64,000 nucleotides of DNA from contig JQKK01000007.1 in assembly GCA_000746015.1 (NCBI GenBank), forward strand, positions 62,001 through 126,000. Reading direction: 5' to 3'. Source of the DNA: Lachnospiraceae bacterium MA2020 (GTDB taxonomy: Bacteria > Bacillota > Clostridia > Lachnospirales > Lachnospiraceae). Both the position numbers and the translations under genes were made by a program. Positions 45,402-54,293 of the stretch are shown piece by piece. The notes below the pieces were generated by a model. That model saw nothing but the letters and a program-made list of their open reading frames with translations. It did no database searches and was not told where the DNA came from. Each line of letters starts with the position of its first letter. The first letter of the stretch is position 1.

Positions 45402-47195
45402 ATGGAAAAGGTATTCAGAATAGGGGTTATCGGTACTGGAAGGGCAGCAGCATACTTTACCGAGACAGTAGCTTCCATGGATGGAGTAAAGATAAGCGCT
45501 GTATATAACCCGGATAAGGAAAAAGTAGAAGAATTTGCTGCAAGATATGCTATAGAGTATTCCTGCGGTGATACGGCTAAACTATGGGATAAATGTGATG
45601 CGGTATACATTGCTGTGCCACATGAGCTTCATGCGCCCTATATTAAAGAGGCGCTCAGAGCATCAAAGCATATCCTGTGCGGCAAGCCTCTTGCGATGAG
45701 TGAATCTCATGCAAGAAGTCATTTTGATGAGGCAAAAGAGAAGGGGCTTGTGCTTATGGAAGTCCTGCCGACGGCTTTTACTGATGGGTACAGGGCTTTG
45801 CTGGATACTGTGAAAAATGGAAGTATCGGACAGGTAATGGATGTAGAATGTTCATATACACGTCTTACACCTACGAATTGTCGTGAAATGAGAGACAGTA
45901 TTTATGGCGGAAGTATGACGGAACTGTCAAGTTATGTGCTTTTGCCGATTTTTGGTATACTGGGGAGCAATTATAATTCTGTATCATTCCATTCACTTTA
46001 TGCATCTAATGGGGTAGATACTTATACGAAGGCTTATTTTGACTATGGCAAGGCTACTGCTACGGCAAAAATGGGACTTGAGGTCAAAAGCGCCGGTGAA
46101 CTTCTGGTGTCCGGTACTAAAGGTTATATTAAGGTCGCAGATCCATGGTGGAAAATGGAAAGCTTTGAGATCATTCGTGAAGATCAGGATAAGCCTGAGA
46201 TAAAGACGTTTGATACAAGAAGATCCGGATTGGAAAAAGAGCTCATACACTTTGTAAAGCTTGTCAGACAGGCAAGTTTATTTGGTCTTGCAAGCGCTCT
46301 TAAGGAAGATGACAGGGTTTATACGAGATTAAAAGAGAATACCATCGTGACTGCTGAGTGCTTTGGCAAATTTTTGGAAGAACGGTTCAGACTTGGCGAA
46401 GAGCATAAATCAGAAGTTAAAGATGTGAAGATATGGGCTCACAGGGGATGCAGCATGGCGTATCCTGAAAATACGCTTGAAGCTCTGAGAGCAGCAGCGA
46501 AACTTAGAGGATTGACGGGTATAGAGTTTGATATCCAGATGTCGAGGGATGGAGAGGTTGTAGTTTTCCATGATGAGAATGTCCGCAGGATGACAGAGGG
46601 CTTTAGGGATGTTAAAGACTGCAAGCTTTCAGAGCTTAGAGCACTGACTATCAGGTCGGTTGAGGGCAGCAGGACTACGATCATTACACTCGAAGAAGCT
46701 CTCAGATGTCTGAAACCCTATTGCATATCGTTTGGTCTACTTTTGAATATTGAGCTGAAAACGAGTGTGTACAGATATGAAGGTATCGAAGAAAAAGCTA
46801 TGGCGCTCGTACGAAAGTATTCATTGGAAAAATATGTTATCTGGTCTTCATTTTTAGTGGATTCACTAAAGGTTATAAAAGAACTTGATGCAAATGCCAA
46901 AGTAGCTGTACTTGCATATTATATCGAGGATTGTATAAGTGGTGCAAAGAAAGTTGGGGCAGAGGCACTTCACCCCTGTGTGGCAGGACTTAATGTAAGA
47001 GTACCAAAATATCTTGGTAAATTGCCTATACGTGCATGGAATAGCGATGAGCCTTTATTTAACAGCGGTGAGATGCTAAAAGAGATCCACCTTGATGATT
47101 ATGCGAGCTTTGGAGTGACAGATATTTTTACAAATGTACCGGAGATGTACATTAAAAGGAACCCTATTGGGGTTAAGAGTATAGCGAAAAGCTGA
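45402..47195 (+). CDS. Fusion: Gfo/Idh/MocA oxidoreductase + glycerophosphodiester phosphodiesterase
   Basis: 597 residues in two enzymes. The N-terminal half (about 1-335) is a Gfo/Idh/MocA oxidoreductase: Rossmann motif IGVIGTGRAA, VYIAVPHELH and the catalytic Lys in LCGKPLAMS. The C-terminal half (about 343-590) is a GDPD domain: WAHRG with catalytic H347, YPENT, a metal Glu/Asp in GIEFDIQMSRDG and the second His in VVVFHDEN. GDPDs cleave glycerophosphodiesters to glycerol-3-phosphate and an alcohol. No stop or frameshift separates the halves, and no signal peptide is present, so it acts in the cytoplasm. Neighbouring sugar genes suggest turnover or synthesis of a glycerol-phosphate-bearing glycan, which is inference. 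Confidence 0.88.
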   Translation: MEKVFRIGVIGTGRAAAYFTETVASMDGVKISAVYNPDKEKVEEFAARYAIEYSCGDTAKLWDKCDAVYIAVPHELHAPYIKEALRASKHILCGKPLAMSESHARSHFDEAKEKGLVLMEVLPTAFTDGYRALLDTVKNGSIGQVMDVECSYTRLTPTNCREMRDSIYGGSMTELSSYVLLPIFGILGSNYNSVSFHSLYASNGVDTYTKAYFDYGKATATAKMGLEVKSAGELLVSGTKGYIKVADPWWKMESFEIIREDQDKPEIKTFDTRRSGLEKELIHFVKLVRQASLFGLASALKEDDRVYTRLKENTIVTAECFGKFLEERFRLGEEHKSEVKDVKIWAHRGCSMAYPENTLEALRAAAKLRGLTGIEFDIQMSRDGEVVVFHDENVRRMTEGFRDVKDCKLSELRALTIRSVEGSRTTIITLEEALRCLKPYCISFGLLLNIELKTSVYRYEGIEEKAMALVRKYSLEKYVIWSSFLVDSLKVIKELDANAKVAVLAYYIEDCISGAKKVGAEALHPCVAGLNVRVPKYLGKLPIRAWNSDEPLFNSGEMLKEIHLDDYASFGVTDIFTNVPEMYIKRNPIGVKSIAKS

Positions 47196-47217
47196 TGTAA
47201 TTCAATTACATTTATCT

Positions 47218-47246
47218 TTGCATTATTAAGGATGTCGTGTTATACT
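47218..47246 (+). promoter_or_regulatory. Promoter of glmS
   Basis: TTGCAT and TATACT are separated by 17 bases. The predicted leader is about 85 bases, with a weak ATCAATT/AATTGGT hairpin; it is too short for a glmS ribozyme. Confidence 0.75.
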
Positions 47247-47339
47247 CGTTAGCGATATTTATATCAATCGTATAGATATCAATTAATTTTTAGAATTGGT
47301 TATGATAGTAAATATTGTCAATAGAGGAGGACAGGACAA

Positions 47340-49211
47340 ATGTGCGGAATAGTAGGTTATATCGGCAAGCGCAAGGCAGCTCCTATTTTGTTAGATGGGC
47401 TCTCTAAGCTTGAATACAGAGGATATGACTCGGCCGGAGTGGCTGTAAGAGATGAAGCTCGTCCTACTGTTGTAGTAAAGTCAGTCGGAAAGCTTATCAA
47501 CCTCATCAATAAAACTGATAATGGTAATTCACTTAATGGTAATTGTGGTATTGGTCATACCCGTTGGGCTACACATGGTGCCCCAAGCCAGATCAATGCA
47601 CACCCACACGTTTCAGGAAAGTGCAGTGGCAATGGTTCTGACACAGTTGAGTCTGAGGTAGTCGGTGTTCACAACGGTATCATTGAGAACTTCCAGGAAT
47701 TAAAGGAAAAGCTCATCAGACATGGTTATGAGTTTTATTCACAGACAGATACAGAAGTACTTATAAAGCTTGTTGACTATTACTATAAAAAGTATCAGGG
47801 CGGCCCTATCGATGCTATTGCAAAGACTATAGTACGTGTACGCGGCTCATATGCTCTTGAGGTTATGTTCGCTGATCATCCGGGTGAGATTTATGTTGCA
47901 AGAAAAGATTCACCTATGATCATCGGTGTAAACGAGGGTGAGTCTTTTGTTGCATCTGACGTTCCTGCTATCCTTAAGCACACAAAGAACGTATACTATA
48001 TCGGCAACCTTGAGATGGCAAAGATCACACAGGGCAATGTAGAGTTCTACAACCTTGATGGTGATGTAATTGAGAAGAAGATCACAGAGATCACTTTCTC
48101 TGCTGAAGCTGCTGAAAAGGGTGGATTTGAGCACTTCATGATGAAGGAGATCCACGAGCAGCCAAAGGTTATCGAGGATACATTAAATAAATATATCAAG
48201 AATGGCGAGATCGACTTAAGTGAAGTAGGTATTTCTGATGAAGATATAAAGAAGTTCTCACAGGTTTATATAGTTGCCTGCGGTTCAGCATGGCATGTTG
48301 GTATGGAAGCTCAGTATGTAATTGAGGAGTTTACTGACCTTCAGGTAAGATGTGAGCTTGCATCGGAGTTCAGATACAGAAAAGTAAAGTATGACAAGAA
48401 TGCGCTTGTTATTGTTATTTCTCAGTCAGGTGAGACTGCAGATTCACTTGCAGCTCTTAGAATGGCTAAGGAAAAGGGCATGAAGACTCTTGCAATCGTA
48501 AATGTTGTGGGAAGCTCTATCGCAAGAGAAGCAGACTATGTAATGTACACACTTGCAGGCCCTGAGATCTCGGTTGCTACTACAAAGGCATATAGCTGTC
48601 AGCTTGTATGCGGATTCATGCTTGCGCTTAAGTTTGGTGAAGTTCGCGAGACAATGGACTGCTTCGAGACAATGGATTACTACATTGATGAGCTCCGCTC
48701 TATACCTGAAAAGATGAAGAAGATCCTTGATGACAAGGAGCGTATTCAGTGGTTTGCTGCTAAGTATGCAAATGCAAAGAGCATTTTCTTTATTGGACGT
48801 GGTATCGACTATGCAGTCAGCCTTGAGGGCTCACTTAAGATGAAGGAGATAAGCTACATTCATTCTGAAGCATATGCAGCAGGTGAGCTCAAGCACGGTA
48901 CAATTTCCCTTATCGAAGATGGCACACTCGTTATCGGTGTACTTACACAGAGTGACCTTTATGAAAAGACTATTTCAAACATGGTTGAGTGTAAGAGCCG
49001 CGGTGCTTATCTCATGGGACTTACAGAGTATGGTAAGTATGATGTAGAAGATCAGTGCAATTTTGCAGTTTATGTACCAAAGCTTGATGAGCATTTCATC
49101 GGAAGCCTTGCAATCGTTCCGCTCCAGCTTCTTGGTTACTACACAAGTGTCGCTAAGGGACTTGATGTTGATAAGCCAAGGAACCTTGCGAAAAGTGTAA
49201 CTGTAGAATAA
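47340..49211 (+). CDS. glmS: Glutamine-fructose-6-phosphate aminotransferase
   Basis: A 623-residue enzyme making glucosamine-6-phosphate from fructose-6-phosphate and glutamine, the entry to peptidoglycan amino sugars. The glutaminase Cys is residue 2 (MCGIVGYIG); GHTRWATHG and HNGIIENF follow. Two SIS domains carry CGSAWHVG and ISQSGETADSLAAL, and the C-terminus ends in the conserved AKSVTVE. AGAGGAGGACAGG precedes the ATG. It is monocistronic by layout. Confidence 0.97.
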   Translation: MCGIVGYIGKRKAAPILLDGLSKLEYRGYDSAGVAVRDEARPTVVVKSVGKLINLINKTDNGNSLNGNCGIGHTRWATHGAPSQINAHPHVSGKCSGNGSDTVESEVVGVHNGIIENFQELKEKLIRHGYEFYSQTDTEVLIKLVDYYYKKYQGGPIDAIAKTIVRVRGSYALEVMFADHPGEIYVARKDSPMIIGVNEGESFVASDVPAILKHTKNVYYIGNLEMAKITQGNVEFYNLDGDVIEKKITEITFSAEAAEKGGFEHFMMKEIHEQPKVIEDTLNKYIKNGEIDLSEVGISDEDIKKFSQVYIVACGSAWHVGMEAQYVIEEFTDLQVRCELASEFRYRKVKYDKNALVIVISQSGETADSLAALRMAKEKGMKTLAIVNVVGSSIAREADYVMYTLAGPEISVATTKAYSCQLVCGFMLALKFGEVRETMDCFETMDYYIDELRSIPEKMKKILDDKERIQWFAAKYANAKSIFFIGRGIDYAVSLEGSLKMKEISYIHSEAYAAGELKHGTISLIEDGTLVIGVLTQSDLYEKTISNMVECKSRGAYLMGLTEYGKYDVEDQCNFAVYVPKLDEHFIGSLAIVPLQLLGYYTSVAKGLDVDKPRNLAKSVTVE

Positions 49212-49232
49212 AAAATACATTTGGTTTATTCG

Positions 49233-49261
49233 CTGACAGTACAGCAAGTCTGTGATAAAAT
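49233..49261 (+). promoter_or_regulatory. Promoter of the superoxide dismutase gene
   Basis: CTGACA and TAAAAT are separated by 17 bases, with TG one base before the -10. Confidence 0.65.
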
Positions 49262-49320
49262 ATTCATAAATACTTTTTGAGGGCTTTATGGATATTTATC
49301 CGGAAAGGAGCTGCACTGTC

Positions 49321-49935
49321 ATGTTTGAACAGATCAAGTTACCTTATGCAACAAATGCGCTTGAGCCATACATTGATCAGTTGACTGTTGAGACGCATTA
49401 TGGCAAGCATCATGTGGCATACACAAAGATGTTTAATGAGCTGGCGGAAAAGGCTGGAGTTGCCGGTAAAACAGCTGAAGAGATCTTGGCATCACTCGAT
49501 GAAGTAGCTGACGAGACACTTCGCAAAGGACTACGTAATCATGGAGGCGGATATTATAATCATAACCTCTATTTTGAAAGCTTTTCGCCTACACCCGAGA
49601 AGGAGCCATCAGGCAAACTTGCAGAGGCGATAGATCTTGCTTTTGGAAGCCTTGATGAGCTCAAAGCTCAGCTTAGTGCGGCGGCAGCGGGGCAGTTTGG
49701 ATCCGGATGGGCATGGCTTGCCTCTGATATGGATGGTAATTTGTCTATTTCAGCTTCGGCAAACCAGGATAATCCTATAAGTGACGGCTCAGGAAGGATA
49801 CCGCTTATAGCTCTTGATGTATGGGAGCATGCGTATTACTTAAAGTATAAGAATTTAAGAGCAGACTATATCAAGGCTTTCTTTGAGGTACTTGACTGGA
49901 AGGTTATTTCAGATAAGTACGATAAAATTGTATGA
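49321..49935 (+). CDS. sodA: Superoxide dismutase, Mn/Fe family
   Basis: 204 residues of the normal SOD length; converts superoxide to O2 and H2O2. Metal ligands are in THYGKHHVAY, HGGGYYNHNLYF and LDVWEHAYY. The Gly at the position before the second His motif and the Gln in ANQDNP match the Mn-type pattern rather than Fe-type, though cambialistic enzymes share it. ATG 49321 is chosen by AAAGGAG 10 bases upstream and by the family N-terminus (FEQIKLPYA); an in-frame ATG at 49288 would add 11 residues. A SOD in an anaerobe indicates oxygen tolerance mechanisms. Confidence 0.93.
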   Translation: MFEQIKLPYATNALEPYIDQLTVETHYGKHHVAYTKMFNELAEKAGVAGKTAEEILASLDEVADETLRKGLRNHGGGYYNHNLYFESFSPTPEKEPSGKLAEAIDLAFGSLDELKAQLSAAAAGQFGSGWAWLASDMDGNLSISASANQDNPISDGSGRIPLIALDVWEHAYYLKYKNLRADYIKAFFEVLDWKVISDKYDKIV

Positions 49936-49940
49936 AAGAA

Positions 49941-49969
49941 TTGATTGAGTAGCTCTTGTGTGATATAAT
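49941..49969 (+). promoter_or_regulatory. Promoter of the SCIFF locus
   Basis: TTGATT and TATAAT are separated by 17 bases, about 40 bases upstream of the SCIFF peptide gene. Confidence 0.75.
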
Positions 49970-50009
49970 TTCATAGAATATGTTTTTTATCGTTAAGGAG
50001 GAATTTGTT

Positions 50010-50156
50010 ATGAAGCATGTAAAGACTTTAAATACCAGGGATTACAAGAAGAGTCTTGTTACAGGTGGATGCGGTGAGTGCCAGACATCTTGCCAGTCAG
50101 CATGTAAGACAAGCTGCACAGTAGGAAATCAGTCTTGCGAGAATAAGAATAAATAA
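50010..50156 (+). CDS. scfA: SCIFF ranthipeptide precursor
   Basis: A 48-residue peptide with exactly six cysteines in its C-terminal half (C21, C24, C28, C32, C36, C43), the defining pattern of SCIFF, 'six cysteines in forty-five residues'. The leader MKHVKTLNTRDYKKSLVTGG is conserved in type and should be bound by the maturase; Thr/Ser residues between the Cys are likely thioether acceptors. AAGGAGGAATT precedes the ATG. The maturase follows after a hairpin. Known in the family: Cys sulfur is linked to non-alpha carbons (ranthipeptide); the biological role in clostridia is thought to be signalling or metabolic control, not antibiosis. A roughly one-codon margin at the start is unlikely. Confidence 0.95.
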   Translation: MKHVKTLNTRDYKKSLVTGGCGECQTSCQSACKTSCTVGNQSCENKNK

Positions 50157-50184
50157 TTTATTCTATCTAAATAACGAGCTAAAG

Positions 50185-50217
50185 GAGCGCGAAGGTTACC
50201 TTTTCGCGCTCTTTTCT
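50185..50217 (+). terminator. Hairpin between SCIFF peptide and maturase
   Basis: GAGCGCGAA (50185-50193) pairs with TTCGCGCTC (50203-50211), followed by TTTTCTTT. It looks like an intrinsic terminator, and partial read-through would set a high ratio of peptide to maturase. Confidence 0.8.
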
Positions 50218-50273
50218 TTGAGCGTTTCGTTTTGGAAATCAAATAATTTTTTATATAGATTGGTAGAGGATTT

Positions 50274-51677
50274 ATGATTCATTTATACAAAAACAATGGC
50301 TACAATATCGTAATGGACGTCAATTCCGGTGCAGTACACGTAGTTGACGATATCGTTTATGACCTTATCCCTCTTATGGAGGATGATCTTGACGTTTCTA
50401 TAGACGTACTTAAGGAAAAGACAGGCGGTAAGTATAGCGACGAAGATATAGCTGAGGCAGCTTCTGAGATAAAGGAGCTTGCTGAAAATGGTTCTCTTTA
50501 TACAAAGGATACTTATGAGCCTTATGTTGATAAGTTCACAGATCAGAAAGTCAAGACTCCGGTTGTAAAGGCTATGTGCCTTCACATTGCGCATGATTGT
50601 AACCTTCGTTGTGCATATTGTTTTGCTGAGGAGGGCGAGTACCACGGACGCCGTGCTCTTATGAGCTACGAAGTTGGTAAGCAGGCTCTTGATTACCTCA
50701 TTGCTCACTCAGGCAATCGTGTTAATCTTGAGGTTGATTTCTTTGGTGGCGAGCCTACTATGAACTTTGATGTTGTTAAGCAGCTTGTTGCTTATGGACG
50801 TTCAAAGGAAAAGGAGCACAATAAGAAGTTCAGATTTACACTTACAACAAATGGCGTGCTCTTAAATGATGATATACTTGAGTTTGCAAATAAAGAGATG
50901 GGAAATCTCGTTCTTTCTATAGATGGACGTAAGGAAATACAGGATAAGATGCGTCCTACAGCAAATAAAAATGTATCTTCTTACGACATAATCGTGCCTA
51001 AGTTCCAGAAGGCTGCTGAGAGTCGTAATCAGACAAATTACTATGTGCGTGGTACATACACACACTATAATACAGACTTCGCTGAAGATGTACTTCACCT
51101 TCATGACCTTGGCTTTGAGCAGATTTCTGTTGAGCCGGTCGTATGTGATCCAAAGGAGCCATATGCGCTTACAGAGGAGGATGTACCGAAGCTTCTTGAG
51201 CAGTACGATTATCTTGCAAAGGAGATCATCAAGCGTCGCAAAGAGGGGAGATTTATCAATTTCTTCCACTTCATGATCGATCTTGAGGGTGGTCCATGTA
51301 TAGCAAAGAGACTTTCAGGCTGTGGCTCAGGAAGTGAGTATATCTCAGTTACTCCTTGGGGTGATATCTATCCATGCCACCAGTTTGTCGGTGAGGAAGA
51401 CTTCCTTCTTGGCAATGTTTACGAAGGAATTAAGAGAACAGATATAGTTGAGAAGTTTACACGCTGCAACGTATATTCTAAGCCGGAGTGTAAGGAGTGC
51501 TTTGCGAAGTTCTATTGCTCAGGCGGATGTGCTGCTAACTCATGGCATTCAACAGGCGATATCAATGGAAACTATAAGCTTGGTTGTGATCTTCAGAGGA
51601 AGCGTATCGAGTGCGCTATCATGATCAAGGCAGCTTTGGCAGAAGCAGCAGAAGAGGCTGAAGAAAAAGACGCATGA
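50274..51677 (+). CDS. scfB: SCIFF radical SAM maturase (CteB/ScfB type)
   Basis: A 467-residue radical SAM-SPASM enzyme. An N-terminal peptide-binding (RRE-like) region precedes the radical SAM motif C109-x3-C113-x2-C116 (HDCNLRCAYC). The SPASM region binds auxiliary clusters through cysteines in GGPCIAKRLSGCG, IYPCHQF, TRCNVYSKPECKECFAKFYCSGGC and KLGCDLQ. It installs thioether crosslinks in the SCIFF peptide encoded just upstream. GTAGAGGATTT precedes the ATG. The stop overlaps the recJ start (ATGA). Confidence 0.95.
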   Translation: MIHLYKNNGYNIVMDVNSGAVHVVDDIVYDLIPLMEDDLDVSIDVLKEKTGGKYSDEDIAEAASEIKELAENGSLYTKDTYEPYVDKFTDQKVKTPVVKAMCLHIAHDCNLRCAYCFAEEGEYHGRRALMSYEVGKQALDYLIAHSGNRVNLEVDFFGGEPTMNFDVVKQLVAYGRSKEKEHNKKFRFTLTTNGVLLNDDILEFANKEMGNLVLSIDGRKEIQDKMRPTANKNVSSYDIIVPKFQKAAESRNQTNYYVRGTYTHYNTDFAEDVLHLHDLGFEQISVEPVVCDPKEPYALTEEDVPKLLEQYDYLAKEIIKRRKEGRFINFFHFMIDLEGGPCIAKRLSGCGSGSEYISVTPWGDIYPCHQFVGEEDFLLGNVYEGIKRTDIVEKFTRCNVYSKPECKECFAKFYCSGGCAANSWHSTGDINGNYKLGCDLQRKRIECAIMIKAALAEAAEEAEEKDA

Positions 51678-53404
51678 GAGAAAAATGGTTTGTAATAACT
51701 AAATCAGGCGATTACAGGCAATTGGGAGAGCGCTACGGCGTTTCTCCTATAGTTGCCAGAATAATGAGAAACCGCGGTATTGTTGAGGATAGTGATGCCG
51801 CGGCTTTTTTAGATACTTCCATAGAGAGCATGCATGACGCAAAATGCATGAAGGACTGCGAAAGACTGGTTGATTTTCTCATTGAGAAGATTAATACGAA
51901 AAAGAAGATACGTGTTATTGGAGACTATGACATAGATGGTGTATGTTCAACATACATCTTGCTAAGGGGTCTGTCTCATGCAGGAGCTGATGTTGATCAT
52001 GTGATTCCTCACAGAGTAAAAGATGGCTATGGCTTAAACGAAAACCTTATCAGAAATGCCTATGACGAAGGTGTTGATACTATTATCACATGTGATAACG
52101 GCATTGCTGCATTAAATGAAATCGGGCTTGCCAAAGAGCTTGGTATGACTGTTCTTGTAACGGATCACCATCAGGTGCCTTATCATGAGGAAAATGGTGA
52201 AAAGATAGAGGATTTTGTTCCTGCTGAGGCAATAGTGGATCCACATCGTTCTGATGATGAATATCCGTATAGCATGCTTTGTGGCGCAGGAGTTGCTTAT
52301 AAAGTCATTGAGGTGCTTTATGATGCACTTGATATGGAAAGTCCTGAAAAAATGGATTTTTTTGAAATCGCAGCATTTGCAACTATCGGAGATGTAATGC
52401 CGCTGACAGGAGAAAATCGTATATTTGTAAAGAATGGTCTTAAGAAGCTTCAATCGACCTCTAATATTGGATTGCAGGCTTTGATCGGTATTAACGGACT
52501 TGATGGAAAAGAGCTTTCGCCATATCATGTCGGTTTTGTACTTGGACCATGTATGAATGCAACCGGAAGACTTGATTCTGCTGAAAATGCGCTCCAGCTT
52601 CTTAATGCATCTGATAGGGACGAGGCTCATGATTATGCGGTAATGCTTAAGGAGATGAATGACTCAAGAAAAGCTCTTACTGAGAAGTCAGTAAAGGAAG
52701 CTATCGAGATCGCGGAGTCTGATCAATACCAGTCTGACCGTGTGCTTGTCATACTTCTTGAGGAATGTCATGAATCCATAGCCGGAATTGTGGCAGGAAA
52801 GGTAAGGGAACGTACAGGAAAGCCGACATTTATACTTACACGAGGGCAGCTTTCTGACGGAAGTGAGTGCGCAAAAGGATCGGGTCGCTCAATAGAAGAG
52901 TATAATATGCATGATGAAATGACCCGTATAAGCGATGTATTTTTGAAATTTGGCGGACATGCAATGGCGGCAGGATTGTCGCTTTCACTGGATAAAGTCG
53001 ATGAATTCAGGCAAAGGCTTAACGAAAACTGCAATCTGACAGAAGATGATCTTGCTTTAAAGGTTCATATAGACATGGTTATGCCGCTTGGATACGTTAA
53101 TTTTGCGCTTGTAGACGAGCTTAAAGTACTTGAACCATTTGGAACTGCAAATGAGAAACCACTTTTTGCGGCAAAAGATGTATATATTCATGACGGGAAG
53201 ATACTCGGAGCTAATAGAAATGTCTATAAATGTATAGCTGAGGACAGTTCCGGTGCTATGATAGATGCGATATACTTTGGAGATGCAGAAGGATTTTCTG
53301 AATATGTGGCATCACATGAAAAAATAGCCATCACATATTGTCCTGATGTAAATGTTTTCAGAGGCAATACCACGCTTCAGATAAATATAAAGAATTATCA
53401 ATGA
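51674..53404 (+). CDS. recJ: Single-stranded-DNA-specific exonuclease RecJ
   Basis: A 576-residue DHH-family 5'-3' exonuclease for recombination and base excision repair. DHH motifs: VIGDYDIDGVCST, ITCDNGIA, VTDHHQ and VDPHR; DHHA1 motif: KFGGHAMAAGLSLS. It is translationally coupled to the SCIFF maturase (ATGA overlap), which probably reflects only genome compaction. Its stop lies inside the 3' end of a convergent small gene. Confidence 0.93.
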   Translation: MREKWFVITKSGDYRQLGERYGVSPIVARIMRNRGIVEDSDAAAFLDTSIESMHDAKCMKDCERLVDFLIEKINTKKKIRVIGDYDIDGVCSTYILLRGLSHAGADVDHVIPHRVKDGYGLNENLIRNAYDEGVDTIITCDNGIAALNEIGLAKELGMTVLVTDHHQVPYHEENGEKIEDFVPAEAIVDPHRSDDEYPYSMLCGAGVAYKVIEVLYDALDMESPEKMDFFEIAAFATIGDVMPLTGENRIFVKNGLKKLQSTSNIGLQALIGINGLDGKELSPYHVGFVLGPCMNATGRLDSAENALQLLNASDRDEAHDYAVMLKEMNDSRKALTEKSVKEAIEIAESDQYQSDRVLVILLEECHESIAGIVAGKVRERTGKPTFILTRGQLSDGSECAKGSGRSIEEYNMHDEMTRISDVFLKFGGHAMAAGLSLSLDKVDEFRQRLNENCNLTEDDLALKVHIDMVMPLGYVNFALVDELKVLEPFGTANEKPLFAAKDVYIHDGKILGANRNVYKCIAEDSSGAMIDAIYFGDAEGFSEYVASHEKIAITYCPDVNVFRGNTTLQINIKNYQ

Positions 53405-53634
53405 TCTTCTTTTTCTTTGTATGAATATGTTTCGCCGAGCCAGGATTTTCCTTTGCGGGCGTTGTTCATCATCAAAAGAAGATGGATCATTACAGGAATC
53501 GCAATAGTGCAGATGATCGCTGCAACAAAGAGCTTTGTAGCAAGTCCATTTCCTATGATGGCAGATATCAAAGCTACTATGTAGAGTGCAAGTATTGCAA
53601 TGATTCCTGCAATAGCTATTATACGTTTTAACAT
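53398..53634 (-). CDS. Small two-helix membrane protein of unknown function
   Basis: 78 residues with two hydrophobic segments (about 4-28 and 33-56) and a charged tail. An AAGGAG site precedes the ATG on the minus strand, which supports translation. It overlaps the end of recJ by seven bases tail to tail. I do not recognise a family. Confidence 0.65.
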   Translation of the reverse strand: MLKRIIAIAGIIAILALYIVALISAIIGNGLATKLFVAAIICTIAIPVMIHLLLMMNNARKGKSWLGETYSYKEKEDH

Positions 53635-53762
53635 TTAACTACTCCTTAGGCTTTTATTTTTTCTTATTTTGTTATATAATAGCATGTACTATGCAAAAAT
53701 AATAGTAATTATAAAAAAATAGCTCCTGTAGGGGTTATAATAATACGGAGGATTTAAGAATT

Positions 53763-54269
53763 ATGGCATTACTTGAGAAATGGAGAGACATGGCTTACTC
53801 TCCTACAGCAAATAAGGGAGATTTGCAGAGACTTTGGAAAGATTACTTCATGAAGGAGCGCGACATCTACGCTATCCTTCTTAAGAATCCTGATGAGGAA
53901 GTAAAGGGCACTGTTAAAGAGCTCGCTGACAAGTATGGCGTTGACGTTATGACTATGACAGGCTTCCTTGATGGTATACAGGAGTCACTTAAGGTTGAGA
54001 ACGATATCGAGAACATGGAAGAGGATACAGTAGTTTCTCTTGGTTTCGATAAGGTAAAGCTTTACAAGAACATGGTTGCAGCTAAGGCTGACTGGCTCTA
54101 TGGTCTTGAAGAGTGGAACAGCATTTTCTCAGAAGAGGAAAAGGCTCAGTACTATAAGGAGCAGAAGCGTTCACAGACTTTCGTTCGTGCAGAGAAGAAG
54201 GTTGGACGTAATGATCCATGTCCATGCGGAAGCGGTAAGAAGTATAAGCACTGCTGTGGACGTAACTAA
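53763..54269 (+). CDS. SEC-C zinc-motif protein
   Basis: A 168-residue soluble protein. The N-terminal 145 residues are helical without a motif I recognise. The C-terminus is a SEC-C zinc-binding motif, [18 protein letters not shown], the same as at the tail of SecA and in many small regulators. GGAGG precedes the ATG. thrS follows after 24 bases. The function is unknown; translation- or secretion-related roles are suggested only by the motif. Confidence 0.85.
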   Translation: MALLEKWRDMAYSPTANKGDLQRLWKDYFMKERDIYAILLKNPDEEVKGTVKELADKYGVDVMTMTGFLDGIQESLKVENDIENMEEDTVVSLGFDKVKLYKNMVAAKADWLYGLEEWNSIFSEEEKAQYYKEQKRSQTFVRAEKKVGRNDPCPCGSGKKYKHCCGRN

Positions 54270-54293
54270 TTTCTTATAAATGAAAGGACTATC

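Noticed and set aside
47196-47339. glmS ribozyme
   Set aside because: The gap contains a promoter and only about 85 transcribed bases, and none of the ribozyme core is seen.
52112-52630. A 172-codon open frame antisense to recJ
   Set aside because: It lies wholly inside recJ in an opposite frame, has no ribosome binding site and encodes no recognisable protein; it reflects codon bias of the real gene.
53398-53404. Overlap of recJ with the small minus-strand gene as evidence against the latter
   Set aside because: A seven-base tail-to-tail overlap is common; the small gene has a good ribosome binding site and two clear membrane helices, so I kept it with moderate confidence.
54270-54293. T-box leader for thrS
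   Set aside because: Only 24 bases separate thrS from the preceding gene.
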